NCBI RefSeq assembly: GCF_001021065.1
Contig: NZ_CP011546.1
Span: 1,798,001-1,862,000 of the forward strand
Origin: Corynebacterium uterequi
GTDB lineage: Bacteria > Actinomycetota > Actinomycetes > Mycobacteriales > Mycobacteriaceae
Reading direction: 5' to 3'
DNA: 64,000 bases
Shown piece after piece: positions 53,139-62,243 of this stretch. How positions within the stretch are numbered: the first letter of the stretch is position 1; each line of letters starts with the position of its first letter. The notes beneath the pieces were generated by a model that was not told the origin of the DNA, ran no database searches, and saw nothing but the letters and a program-made list of their open reading frames with translations. The translations under genes and the position numbers were made by a program.

Positions 53139-55997
53139 TCACTCTTTTGCACCGTTTTCTTTCCGGCGTCCGTCCGAAACGCATAGACCAAGCTCTTGGG
53201 TGTAGTTCAACCGGAAGCGACCCACCACGGCGCTACCTGTTCGGTCAAAGTTCAATGCAACCTGGCCCCTCAACAAGGGGTTTTTAGACCACTCCCCGGG
53301 GGTGTTCCTCTCGAGGTACGTCAACACGTCCTCGAAGTCCTTGTCGGCCCGGATCATCCGCGAAGGCAGACGAAGGGTGTGCGCCGCCAGTGCCCAGGAC
53401 TGCTTCCAGTCCGGCTCCATGCCAGCTAAGACCTCCATGTCCGGACTTCCCACGGGCGCGTAGCCGTATTCGGTGTTCTCAACAGCGATCACTTCGATGG
53501 CTGGATCGGAATCACGAACCTGGGCAAGACCTTGTTGGTCCTCTCCGGCCCCTGGTAGGTCGTTGTTGTTGGAATGCATCCGCTCAAAGAGGGCTTCTAT
53601 TCTTTCAGCCCGGCTCGGGGCAGGGAACATAAAGCTAGCTGATCGTCTTTCGGCTGAATCCCTCTGCTTCGTGTCTTCGGCCACGGCGGCCTCCCATCGC
53701 TCGTGCCAGCCGAACGGTATCCCGGGGTCGTCGGCGTAGACGCGTCGAACGAGGTCCTCGATGTCATCGGGTCGCCGGAACCGGCTTGGAAGATTCGCCA
53801 ACGTAGCGAGCAAGAGTTTTTCTCCGTACACCGCCAGGGTCCCGGCGTCGAACGTTGGTGTCGGCTCTCGGCGTTCTATGCCGCGGATAAGGATCGCGGG
53901 CTTTCGTAAAGCGTTTGGTCGGTCCGTCGCCGGCCGTTGGTGGCGGTGTACCCGTCCGGCGCGCTGGATTACGAGGTCGATGGGCGCTATGTCCGTGATG
54001 AGTACGTCGGCATCAATGTCGAGGCTTTGTTCCGCCACCTGCGTGGCTACCACGATCTTCCTCAGCGGTCGGCCCACTCCCCTCCGGGCAAGCGGTCCCA
54101 GTTGATCTCTTAGGACGTCTTCCTTGAGGGTTCTTTGGGCGGCAACGAACCCGGCGTGGTGCAATTCCACATCCTCGCCGAACTCGGCCGTTAGTGCGGA
54201 ATAAGTGTTCTGGGCGCGTGCGATGGTGTTGCAGATGATTAGCCCAATGCCTCCCTCGCTCAGAAGCTCGGTCACTCGCCGGCGTAGAAGCTCGAGTGAG
54301 TCGTCGATGAGCTCTACTGTGGCGTCGAGGTCCGTGGGGCGTTGCGGACAGGTTATTGCCCTTACGCCCCGACGGTCCACGCTGGTGATGATGGGATAGC
54401 CGGTTGTTTCGGCGGCGGCATCGCTTACCGCTTCTTCCGCGGTTTCGCTGAGCTCCACGGCGTAGGCGTGCAACAGCTTGCGACGTTGTGCCGGTGGCAA
54501 CGTGGCGGACATGAGGATTACTGACGCGCCGTAACGCGCCAACCACTGCAAAGCGCGGTAGAGGTATTGGGACATGTAGGCGTCATAGGCATGGACCTCG
54601 TCGATGATGATGACTTTGCCTGCCAGTCCTACGTGACGGAGCATGGAATGACGAGACTGCAGTGCCAGCATGAGCAGTTGATCTACGGTTCCTACCACGA
54701 AGTCGGACAGAACTCCGGTCTTCCTCCCGGATAGCCATTGGGCCGCTACGACTGCTCCCGAGTCCCGGTTGTCGGAAGCGTGGTCACCGCCGATGTCCCG
54801 GTATCCCACCTGAGAATGCGGAGTTCGTAGGGCCGAGAAATCCTTGGATAGCCGGTTTTTGGAGTGAGCCAGATACATGGACATGACCTCTCCGCTGTGC
54901 GAAGACCTCCGGGCCCAGTTGACGGTGCGCTCAAAGAGCCCATTCGCCGTGGCCATGGTGGGCGCTCCGAGGAAGACGCCTTGTGCCCCGCTTCGATGCC
55001 CGATGACGTGGGCGGCCGCTAGCCCCGCCTCGGTTTTCCCTTCCCCGGTCGGAGCCTCGATGACGATCAGCCCCGGACCATCCAGCCGCCGCGCCGCCTC
55101 GACTGCGGCAACCTGGGCGGGCCGCGGCTGATAGTCGTCCGGCCACTGGAAAATCTCCTGGTAGTGGGCGCGGGCGTCGTCGGCCACCTCTCGCGGCCGC
55201 CAGGGAGCCGGGACGTCGATGTATTCCATCCCCCGGTTAAGGCGCTCGGGGTGGGCCATCACCTCGTCGTAGGGGAAGGCCAGCTCGTTCGAGGCCATCC
55301 AGTCGGCCATGATGACCAGTCCGGTCATGAGCTGGACGGCGTCACCATAGGGCGGCTCCTCGGCGTTGTTCACTTGCTCAAGCACGGCGTCAACGTCCGT
55401 CAGCTCGGCCATCGAATCGAGGATTTCACGATGAACCGCCAACCAGGCGGAATCGTAATCCTCCAGGTGTCCTCGAAACGCCCGTGACAACTCTATTGAG
55501 GTGGGAAATCCGTGGTGCGCATCGGCGACGGCGGCAACCCGGACGCTCACGGATTTCCTTACTTTCCGGTCCTCCAGCCAGTCTCGAAGGATGAGCGCCG
55601 AGGCTAACCCGTGCGGGAACTTTCTGCCCGGCCCCTCCCCCATCGGCCAGGTCAAGGACAGTCCCGCGCTGCGAATGGGTGCGACAAGATGGTCTAAATC
55701 TTCCCGCATGAGCGCGAAGGTGACGCTCGCCTTACCCACGTCATGGGTTCCCGCCAGGAAGCAGTAGAGGCGTTTGACCGCGCTGGGTTCCAGGTTCCAC
55801 AGGCGGCTCAGCGTAGCTGCCAAGGAATCCGATACCCAGTTGGTCCATAGCCATTCAGCCACGCAGGCCGTGTCGATTAGATGCTGCACCAGGCTCAGGT
55901 GCGCCTCCGACGTTCCGGACTTCGCCCACAAGGATCGGGCGCGGGTGCTTCGCTGCGCGAGCCAGCGTTCTGCTTGGGATGCGATGGGACTGTTCAA
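53139..55997 (-). CDS. cas3: CRISPR helicase-nuclease Cas3
   Basis: A 952-residue protein: N-terminal HD nuclease (AHLSLVQHLIDTA near residue 35 and GTHDVGKASVTF near 90, with DAHHGFP later), and a superfamily 2 helicase with Walker A EAPTGEGKTEAG (about 315), DEVHAYD (about 465), SATLPPAQR and motif VI-like IQRAGRVHRH. It degrades DNA recognised by Cascade. It is the first gene of the cas block, so its promoter lies between 55998 and 56138. All motifs are intact, so interference is likely possible. Confidence 0.95.
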   Translation of the reverse strand: MNSPIASQAERWLAQRSTRARSLWAKSGTSEAHLSLVQHLIDTACVAEWLWTNWVSDSLAATLSRLWNLEPSAVKRLYCFLAGTHDVGKASVTFALMREDLDHLVAPIRSAGLSLTWPMGEGPGRKFPHGLASALILRDWLEDRKVRKSVSVRVAAVADAHHGFPTSIELSRAFRGHLEDYDSAWLAVHREILDSMAELTDVDAVLEQVNNAEEPPYGDAVQLMTGLVIMADWMASNELAFPYDEVMAHPERLNRGMEYIDVPAPWRPREVADDARAHYQEIFQWPDDYQPRPAQVAAVEAARRLDGPGLIVIEAPTGEGKTEAGLAAAHVIGHRSGAQGVFLGAPTMATANGLFERTVNWARRSSHSGEVMSMYLAHSKNRLSKDFSALRTPHSQVGYRDIGGDHASDNRDSGAVVAAQWLSGRKTGVLSDFVVGTVDQLLMLALQSRHSMLRHVGLAGKVIIIDEVHAYDAYMSQYLYRALQWLARYGASVILMSATLPPAQRRKLLHAYAVELSETAEEAVSDAAAETTGYPIITSVDRRGVRAITCPQRPTDLDATVELIDDSLELLRRRVTELLSEGGIGLIICNTIARAQNTYSALTAEFGEDVELHHAGFVAAQRTLKEDVLRDQLGPLARRGVGRPLRKIVVATQVAEQSLDIDADVLITDIAPIDLVIQRAGRVHRHQRPATDRPNALRKPAILIRGIERREPTPTFDAGTLAVYGEKLLLATLANLPSRFRRPDDIEDLVRRVYADDPGIPFGWHERWEAAVAEDTKQRDSAERRSASFMFPAPSRAERIEALFERMHSNNNDLPGAGEDQQGLAQVRDSDPAIEVIAVENTEYGYAPVGSPDMEVLAGMEPDWKQSWALAAHTLRLPSRMIRADKDFEDVLTYLERNTPGEWSKNPLLRGQVALNFDRTGSAVVGRFRLNYTQELGLCVSDGRRKENGAKE

Positions 55998-56138
55998 CGG
56001 GTGTGCCTATCAGCCTGTTTGTGGTTGTTGTGCTCAGACTACAAACCCGTTCACACACCCGCACCCGGTTTTTCGAATTTGCTATCGGACGAGGGCCTCA
56101 TCCAGGGTGCCTCTAACCCCTATTTGAGGCCCGTACGA
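55998..56138 (-). promoter_or_regulatory. Region upstream of cas3 (expected cas promoter)
   Basis: About 140 bases between the hydrolase stop and cas3, more AT-rich than either gene (GTTTGTGGTTGTTGTGC and CGAATTTGCTATCGG). It must carry the cas3 start site, since both flanking genes run in the same direction and the hydrolase reads toward cas3 end from the other side. No exact promoter was identified. Confidence 0.35.
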
Positions 56139-57605
56139 TCAGCCCCAGATCGGCTCCTGCGGAGTCACCTCCAGCGCCGGCTGCCCGTCGACTACGCGGG
56201 CCCATAACTCGCGCTCTACGGCGCGGAGCAAGCGGCGTCCGTCGGCGTCGAGGTAGCCCTGCTCCTCAAGGGCGTCATCGACAAGATCGCAGGCGTCGAG
56301 GTAGTCCTGCTCGCGCGGGAATCGGCGCAGCACCTCATCGCGGTCGTGCAGCGTCATGGCGCCGATGACCGGGTTTGTTGCCTGCGCGCCGTGAAAATCC
56401 GCGATGGGGTTGGCCACCATCCCGAAGCGCACGCCACCGGCCCTCGTCGGCCCGTCGTTGAGGAACCGGCCGTCTGCCGAATCGAAGAATGCGCTGGGCG
56501 CGGCCGGGATGCCTTCGGTGACCCACCGCTTGAGCGCGGTCATCGAGGCGGTGATGGCCGCCTCGATGGGAAGAACGTTCAAGCCCTCGACGAACGCCTG
56601 GTCCATGACCCGCGGCAGGCGGTGCGCGGCCAGGACCTCGTCGTTGTCCGGAATGACAGAAGAACGAGCATCCGAGTGAGGACTGCCGGCGATGTGCCAA
56701 TGCCGGCGCAGCGGACCGTCGCCGTCAGCGAAGGTGTCCGCACCGCCCGGGAAAAGGTACGTGTCCCCGTCCGAGGTGACGGAGATGACCGGCACATCGA
56801 TCTGCGCGGCCGGAACCTTCTCCGGGCTAAACGACCCACCCGCGTCCCCCAAAGCGAGCGGGTTGCGCTGCTGCTCCCGCTGGTGCAGGGAACGAACCAG
56901 GGTGGCGCCGACGCCGGGCAGGTAGCCGTCAAAAAGGTGCGCGCCTTCGCCGTCACGCAGAAGGTCATGAAAGTAGGTGAGGAAGGTATTGGTGTACACC
57001 GCCGATTGGGATTGCCCCATGAGGAACACGTGGTCAGGCGTCGGCCCCACGCCTCCGCTACGTACCCATACCGCCGTCTGGGCGAGAATGTCCCAGGCGA
57101 GCCCCTCTTCGCAGTCCGCAAGGGTTTGGAAGGGGTCCCAGCCGGGTTCGGCGTCGAGAAGCGGGGGCTGGTACCCAAAGCGCAGGTCGCGGTAGCGAAG
57201 GGCGTCGAACTGGCGCAGTGCGGATGCCTGGATGGGCTTGGCGGTTACCGCCACGTAGGTGTCTCGCTGGCCGATGATGTAGTTCCAGGCCCTGCGCCAA
57301 TCATCCTCAATGTCGTATCCCTGGGAGGCGTTGAGCACCGACATCCACACGGTGCCGCTCGGTTGTTCCTGCGGGCGACGAACCAACACCCGCGTCACGT
57401 AGGGTTCGAGGTCGATGCGCTCGACGGCGTCGTCGCGGCGTTCGTAGACACCGGCGTCCCCGGTGATGAGATATTCTTCCTCGACGAAGCCGAAGCGGGA
57501 GAGATCCAAAGGGCGCCTCGACCGGGCGGCCGTGGAGAAGGGGTAGCTGGTGGCTGTCACCGGCAACGGGCCTGTGACGATAGGTGCGGAAATCGTGTAC
57601 GTCAT
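56139..57605 (-). CDS. Alpha/beta hydrolase-domain protein (PF20091-like)
   Basis: A 488-residue protein. LMGQSQSAVYTNTFLTYF contains the serine elbow G-Q-S-Q-S; VPVISVTSDGDTYLFPGGAD looks like the acid region and RRHWHIAGSPHSDAR holds the catalytic histidine. It belongs to the long alpha/beta-hydrolase-domain proteins. The physiological substrate is unknown. It lies next to a LuxR regulator and, further on, an MHS transporter, possibly one catabolic unit. Confidence 0.7.
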   Translation of the reverse strand: MTYTISAPIVTGPLPVTATSYPFSTAARSRRPLDLSRFGFVEEEYLITGDAGVYERRDDAVERIDLEPYVTRVLVRRPQEQPSGTVWMSVLNASQGYDIEDDWRRAWNYIIGQRDTYVAVTAKPIQASALRQFDALRYRDLRFGYQPPLLDAEPGWDPFQTLADCEEGLAWDILAQTAVWVRSGGVGPTPDHVFLMGQSQSAVYTNTFLTYFHDLLRDGEGAHLFDGYLPGVGATLVRSLHQREQQRNPLALGDAGGSFSPEKVPAAQIDVPVISVTSDGDTYLFPGGADTFADGDGPLRRHWHIAGSPHSDARSSVIPDNDEVLAAHRLPRVMDQAFVEGLNVLPIEAAITASMTALKRWVTEGIPAAPSAFFDSADGRFLNDGPTRAGGVRFGMVANPIADFHGAQATNPVIGAMTLHDRDEVLRRFPREQDYLDACDLVDDALEEQGYLDADGRRLLRAVERELWARVVDGQPALEVTPQEPIWG

Positions 57606-57685
57606 GCCCTCAAGGTTAGGGTGGCGTCGGCTCTTTAACTATCACCTTCCGGGGTGATTAATGCGGCGTTACGGAGCATGCGAGA

Positions 57686-58531
57686 CTAATCCAATAGTCG
57701 TGCCGCTCGGGCGTGGGTGAGCAGCTCAGCCGAATTGTGAGCCTCCACTTTGCTCATGAGTGAACGGCGGTGCGTGCGCACGGTGTTCTCGGAAATCCGC
57801 AGGTCCCGCGCAATCTCCCGGTTAGTCAATCCCGAGGCGATGAGCCTGAGCACCTGCTTTTCCCGCAGGCTAAGGACTATCGAGGAGGGCGCCGCAGAAA
57901 CGCTAGATCCGCTGGGGGCGGGGTCATCAGCGGCGGCCTCGGCGTCGGTGAACGGCCGGCGTTCCATGAGCCCGCGAGCGCTTTTCACCGTCGCGTGGTC
58001 GCAGTGGCGAAACGCCAGGGCGGCGACGCGGGCGGCCAGCGCGGTGTGATCGAGATCGGAGCGGGTCGGCGGCCGAGACGTCGTCCAGCTTTCGATCCAC
58101 ACGCATCCTACGTGAGCATCCTTCGAGGTCAGGGGCTGAATGAGCAGGCTGCGGTGGGCGGCGTCGGCGCGCAGCCGGTGGGCGTGGAGGTGGCGCTTAT
58201 AGGATTCGGAGCCGTCATCCGGCATGTTCACCAACTCCACCAACTCACAGCGGTTTCGGGCCTGGATGACGTCCCTGGTGCCCAGCAGATCCCCGAAAGC
58301 GGAGTCCTCCGTGGTCAACAGCGTGTCCGGATATTGCGGGAAACCCATGGCCCCGAGGCAGAGAAACTGATGCGTTCCGGGAATCCGCACGTGAACGGCG
58401 AGGGCATCGGCGCCAGGCACAAAGTCGCGGAACATGGCGACAACGTAGCGTGCCACGTCGCGAGCGTCCTTGAAACCGTCGAGATCTTCCATAGCGGCAA
58501 CGAGCCGGCTGCTCACCTCCGTGGATTTCAC
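57686..58531 (-). CDS. LuxR-type transcriptional regulator with GAF domain
   Basis: A 281-residue protein. The N-terminal about 165 residues form a GAF-like sensory domain (GCVWIESWTTSRPPTRSDLD is the end). The C-terminal helix-turn-helix has SLREKQVLRLIASGLTNREIARDLRISENTVRTHRRSL. I chose the GTG at 58531, which has GGGAGG before it. It diverges from the MHS transporter and probably controls it or the hydrolase downstream. Confidence 0.85.
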   Translation of the reverse strand: MKSTEVSSRLVAAMEDLDGFKDARDVARYVVAMFRDFVPGADALAVHVRIPGTHQFLCLGAMGFPQYPDTLLTTEDSAFGDLLGTRDVIQARNRCELVELVNMPDDGSESYKRHLHAHRLRADAAHRSLLIQPLTSKDAHVGCVWIESWTTSRPPTRSDLDHTALAARVAALAFRHCDHATVKSARGLMERRPFTDAEAAADDPAPSGSSVSAAPSSIVLSLREKQVLRLIASGLTNREIARDLRISENTVRTHRRSLMSKVEAHNSAELLTHARAARLLD

Positions 58532-58701
58532 ACACAACCTCCCGATGATGGTCGAATGACGGCGCCTTCAGTATGACATGAGGAGACTAGTCTGCTGTCG
58601 CCTTCGCGGACGTTTCTCGCCCGCCGGTGCGATATACGTCACGTTGGGCCCGGCTTAGAGTGTGAAACAACATCAGCTCTAGAACATGAAGGGATACCGA
58701 T

Positions 58702-60048
58702 ATGGCCACCGTCCATACCGCGACACACGTCGACGACCTTCCCGAAGACATCCGCCTTGCCGAGACGAAAAAGGCCGCCAAGTCGGGCTTCTTCGGCGCC
58801 CTCGCCGAGTATTACGACTTCGGCCTTTACGGCACCGCGTCGGCCCTGATCTTCCCCGTCGTTTTCTTCGGCGGGGCCGATAACCCGCAGCTGGCAACCA
58901 TCGCCTCCCTCGGGTCCTTCGGCGTCGCCTACCTGGCGCGTCCGCTGGGCGCCGTCGTCCTCGGTCACCTCGGCGATACGTGGGGGCGTAAGAACACCCT
59001 CTACCTCACGCTCGGGCTCATGGGATTCGCCACCATGGTCATCGGTTTCCTGCCCTCTTACGAGGCAATCGGCCCAGCTGCGGCCATCATTCTGCTGCTC
59101 ATGCGGCTGATTCAGGGCTTCAGCGCCGGCGGCGAACAAGCCGGCTCCAATACGCTCACATCCGAGTGGGCTCCGCCGGCGCGACGCGGCCACTTCACCG
59201 CCTTCACGATGCACGGCTTGGCGCTCGGCCAGCTGCTTGCCCTCGGTGCGTTCATCCCCTTCTCCGGCGACGATTCCTTCCTCTTCGGCATCGGCTGGCG
59301 CATTCCCTACTTCATCGCGATCCCCATCATCCTCTACGCCCTGTGGGTGCGTTCCAAGGTCAGTGATCCCATCACCACGCCGACCAGCCCCGTCGAGGCC
59401 CCGGACGGGCAAGCCGCAGACCGAACTGATGCGAAGGCGCCGGATACGTCACTGCGCAACCTGTTCGCCAACCACTGGCGGTCTGTGCTGCGGGTCATCT
59501 GCATGGGCCAGTACGCCATCACCGGCACCCTGCTAGGCAATTACGCCCTCAACTACGGCACCACCCAGTGGGGGATTGAAAAGAACGTGTTGTTGGCGCT
59601 GGCCACCGGATCCATGGTGTTTGGCCTGGCAGTGCAGCCGGCGTGGGCGTCGCTGTCCGATCGCATCGGTCGGCGCCCCGTGTACCTGACCTCGATGATC
59701 GCGCTGGTCCTGCTCTTCCCGGTGATGTTCTACGCGTTGCAGACCCAAAACGGCTGGTTCATCGCCGTCATGTTCACCATCGTGGGCCTGGTGGCCACGG
59801 GCGGCAATGTGGTCCAAGCATCGCTGTATACGGAGCTGTTCCCCACCGAGGTGCGCATGGCGGGCTACGCCGTGAGTACGCAGATCGGCAACATCATCGT
59901 CGGGTTCACCCCCATGATCTCGGCTATCCTCGTGCGCCCGGGGGCCTTCGGGTGGGTCCCGGTGCTCGCCTTCACCTCGGCAATGATGACACTTGGCATC
60001 ATCGCGTGTTTCACCACGAAGGAGACCCGCGGTTCCGTCATCGTCTAA
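58702..60048 (+). CDS. MFS transporter, MHS (metabolite:H+ symporter) type
   Basis: A 448-residue protein with 12 membrane spans. It has the MHS signatures FFGALAEYYDFGLYGTASAL, GHLGDTWGRKNTLYLTL (motif A) and RLIQGFSAGGEQAGS, and the second-half motif SDRIGRRPVYLTS. This subfamily takes up metabolites such as shikimate, proline, citrate or alpha-ketoglutarate with protons; the substrate is not clear. It ends before a terminator shared with the convergent Ldt gene. Confidence 0.88.
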   Translation: MATVHTATHVDDLPEDIRLAETKKAAKSGFFGALAEYYDFGLYGTASALIFPVVFFGGADNPQLATIASLGSFGVAYLARPLGAVVLGHLGDTWGRKNTLYLTLGLMGFATMVIGFLPSYEAIGPAAAIILLLMRLIQGFSAGGEQAGSNTLTSEWAPPARRGHFTAFTMHGLALGQLLALGAFIPFSGDDSFLFGIGWRIPYFIAIPIILYALWVRSKVSDPITTPTSPVEAPDGQAADRTDAKAPDTSLRNLFANHWRSVLRVICMGQYAITGTLLGNYALNYGTTQWGIEKNVLLALATGSMVFGLAVQPAWASLSDRIGRRPVYLTSMIALVLLFPVMFYALQTQNGWFIAVMFTIVGLVATGGNVVQASLYTELFPTEVRMAGYAVSTQIGNIIVGFTPMISAILVRPGAFGWVPVLAFTSAMMTLGIIACFTTKETRGSVIV

Positions 60049-60068
60049 GGCAATCACGGATAAGAAAG

Positions 60069-60101
60069 AGCGCCCCCGGCCGGAGCCGACGGGCGCTTTT
60101 T
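60069..60101. terminator. Bidirectional terminator between MHS gene and Ldt
   Basis: AGCGCCC (60069-60075) and GGGCGCT (60091-60097) form the stem, followed by TTTTT on the plus strand; a shorter A-run lies on the other side. It serves the MHS gene, and possibly the convergent Ldt. Confidence 0.75.
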
Positions 60102-60126
60102 CGTTGGTGCAAAAGACGCAGAGAGG

Positions 60127-61353
60127 TTACAGTCCGACGTCGTTGTTCTGGATCTGCTCCCAGGTCAAGTTCCACTGGCCGAGGCCGTCATAGCCCGGCA
60201 GCGTGCCGCCGACGGTGTTCTTCACCGTCACCGGATCGCCCAGCTTGACGACCTCCTGGAACCAGGCGGCGTCCTCGATGGAGACATTGACGCAGCCGTG
60301 GGAGGTGTTTTGCGACCCTTGGGCCCACACGGACCACGGCGCACCGTGGACGTAGATGCCGGAGTAGGACAACTGGGTGGCGTACTGAACCGGGGTGCGG
60401 TAACCACCCTGGTCGTAGGCCAGGCCGAAGGTGGTCGAGTCCATAATCATCGACGTGTTCTCGTTACCCACCACATAGATGCCGTTGGGGGTGGCCCAGG
60501 TGGAGTTATCCCGGCCGAGCGACACCGGAATCTCGCGCAGTAGCTCCCCGTTGCGGAACACCTTCATGGTCTTGGTCGCGTCATCCACCTCGGCGCGGAC
60601 GTCCTCACCGATGGTGAAGTTGGTCGAGTAGTCGTCGTCGACGAAGACACCGTCGGAGATCTCCAGACCATACAGGTCCGCGTCGACGCTCACCTCGGTA
60701 CCCGACTGCCAGAACTCCTTGGGCCGCCAGCGCAGAGTGAGATCATCGAGCCAGATGAAGTCACCCACCGTGTCATTGGAGGTCTCGATGGTGATGGCTT
60801 CCTCCACGGCGTCCTTATTCGTGACGGCGCTACCGAAGTAAAAGTCGATGGTCTTAGCCACGCCGACAGTGCTCCCCGCCACCGGGCCCAGGCCCAGGGC
60901 AGACGTGCCGGCCGGCTCAACCGTAGAGAAGGTGCGGGTTTCTTTCGCTCCGTCCGAGGTCTCCACGGTCAGGGTGTAGGTGCGGTAGAAGCCCAGCGGT
61001 TCCGTCGTGGTCCACTCGGTGCCGTCGCTGCTGAGCTTCGCTTCGACGACCTTGTCTTCCTCGTTAACCATTTCCGCGCGGATGATGGTGCCATCGACCA
61101 CGCTCAGAGTTACCGGCTCCGCCGGGTTGTACTCCTTGGCGCCGTCTTTGACGTTCCACGTCAGAACCGGCTTGGCTTCCTCGGCGACGGCATCGCTGTC
61201 CGGCGTGGCCCCTACCCCGTCAATGCTGCACGCGGTGAGGGTGCCCCCTGCGACTGCCAACAGTGTCGAGGCCGCGGCAACCTTGACCCAGTTCTTGCGC
61301 GTCAAACCCATGGTGCGGCTGCGGCCCCCAGAAGGATTCCGTTTCACTTGCAT
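60127..61353 (-). CDS. L,D-transpeptidase lipoprotein
   Basis: A 408-residue secreted protein. The N-terminal region has a signal peptide ending in a lipobox-like LTACS, then immunoglobulin-like repeats (about residues 60-240), and the YkuD catalytic domain with YSGIYVHGAPWSVWAQG and SHGCVNVSIEDA, where histidine and cysteine form the active site. It makes 3-3 crosslinks in peptidoglycan. I chose ATG 61353 (GAGAGGAA before it); an upstream TTG and an internal ATG at 61311 are alternatives. Confidence 0.9.
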   Translation of the reverse strand: MQVKRNPSGGRSRTMGLTRKNWVKVAAASTLLAVAGGTLTACSIDGVGATPDSDAVAEEAKPVLTWNVKDGAKEYNPAEPVTLSVVDGTIIRAEMVNEEDKVVEAKLSSDGTEWTTTEPLGFYRTYTLTVETSDGAKETRTFSTVEPAGTSALGLGPVAGSTVGVAKTIDFYFGSAVTNKDAVEEAITIETSNDTVGDFIWLDDLTLRWRPKEFWQSGTEVSVDADLYGLEISDGVFVDDDYSTNFTIGEDVRAEVDDATKTMKVFRNGELLREIPVSLGRDNSTWATPNGIYVVGNENTSMIMDSTTFGLAYDQGGYRTPVQYATQLSYSGIYVHGAPWSVWAQGSQNTSHGCVNVSIEDAAWFQEVVKLGDPVTVKNTVGGTLPGYDGLGQWNLTWEQIQNNDVGL

Positions 61354-61711
61354 TTCCTCTCTCGCGCCACTCAACGTTTCGGGGCGTGATGACGTCGTTT
61401 ACCTTAAGCACCGCGGTGTGTCCGGACAAGTGCGCTTGGGCTTACTGAAACACCGTGTAAGAGGCACCTTAACACATTGTGACGCGTCACCAACCGCACG
61501 ACGACGGCGCCAGCGCCCGCAACGGATCCATGCCGGCACCACACCGACCACGCAACGAGACCGCACACCACACACGAACCCGGCGAGCACCCCTCGCGCT
61601 TGATACAAAAACCGCCTACTACCAGGCGATTTTGCACATCCTGCCCGCGTAAGTAATATTCTTTCTCGTTGCACGGCAGGCAGCAAGAACGAAAGCCAGT
61701 CAACAACATCA

Positions 61712-61784
61712 GCGCCATTAGCTCAATTGGTAGAGCAACTGACTCTTAATCAGTGGGTTCGGGGTTCGAGTCCCTGATGGCGCA
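61712..61784 (+). tRNA. tRNA-Lys (anticodon CTT)
   Basis: Acceptor GCGCCAT pairs with ATGGCGC; the anticodon stem ACTGA/TCAGT holds the loop CTCTTAA with anticodon CTT; the T arm is CGGGG-TTCGAGT-CCCTG. All arms are regular. CCA is not encoded. It reads AAG codons. Confidence 0.95.
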
Positions 61785-61792
61785 CAACTTAC

Positions 61793-61826
61793 AGCCCCGG
61801 TAGCCCAAGCTACCGGGGCTTTCCCC
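61793..61826 (+). terminator. Terminator after tRNA-Lys
   Basis: AGCCCCGGTAGC (61793-61804) and GCTACCGGGGCT (61809-61820) form a perfect 12-bp stem with a short loop, followed by TTCCCC. It ends the tRNA transcript. Confidence 0.88.
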
Positions 61827-62243
61827 TTCCCGCCATCCGGCACACAGCGCAGCTCACACCGCTGGTAACAATTTAGTCACACTTCACTGCCGGCGCTCTG
61901 GGCTACCCCGTCGGCTACCCTCGCTCAGCTTTTCGGCAAGCTCGAGAGCCGCCACCACCCTATCCCCGCCGCCTCACCACCACACCGAGCCTTCCACCTT
62001 CATCGCAACTACCCTATTCGGCTTAATTACTTTCGCTAGCATACGAAACTGATTGTATTTTGTTTTGCGTCGATGACTTTCTCCCTCGTGACGAGCGGGC
62101 GTAACGAGGCGTTCCGTAAGCCGGTGACCCGGGCGGGCCGCACCGGTGTCATGGGCTTCGAATAGCGACTGCGCATACTAGCGGCACATGCTCGCAGGTC
62201 GTTCGGTATCCGGGCCACCCACGCGACCCGTAGGATAAAAGTT
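61827..62243. other. Intergenic, tRNA-Lys to LacI regulator
   Basis: About 415 bases, no gene recognised. Some AT-rich stretches (GGCTTAATTACTTTCGCTAG and GATTGTATTTTG) lie near 62020-62060 and could hold the regulator promoter. A short minus-strand frame (62036-62266) shows no family-like residues. Confidence 0.35.
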
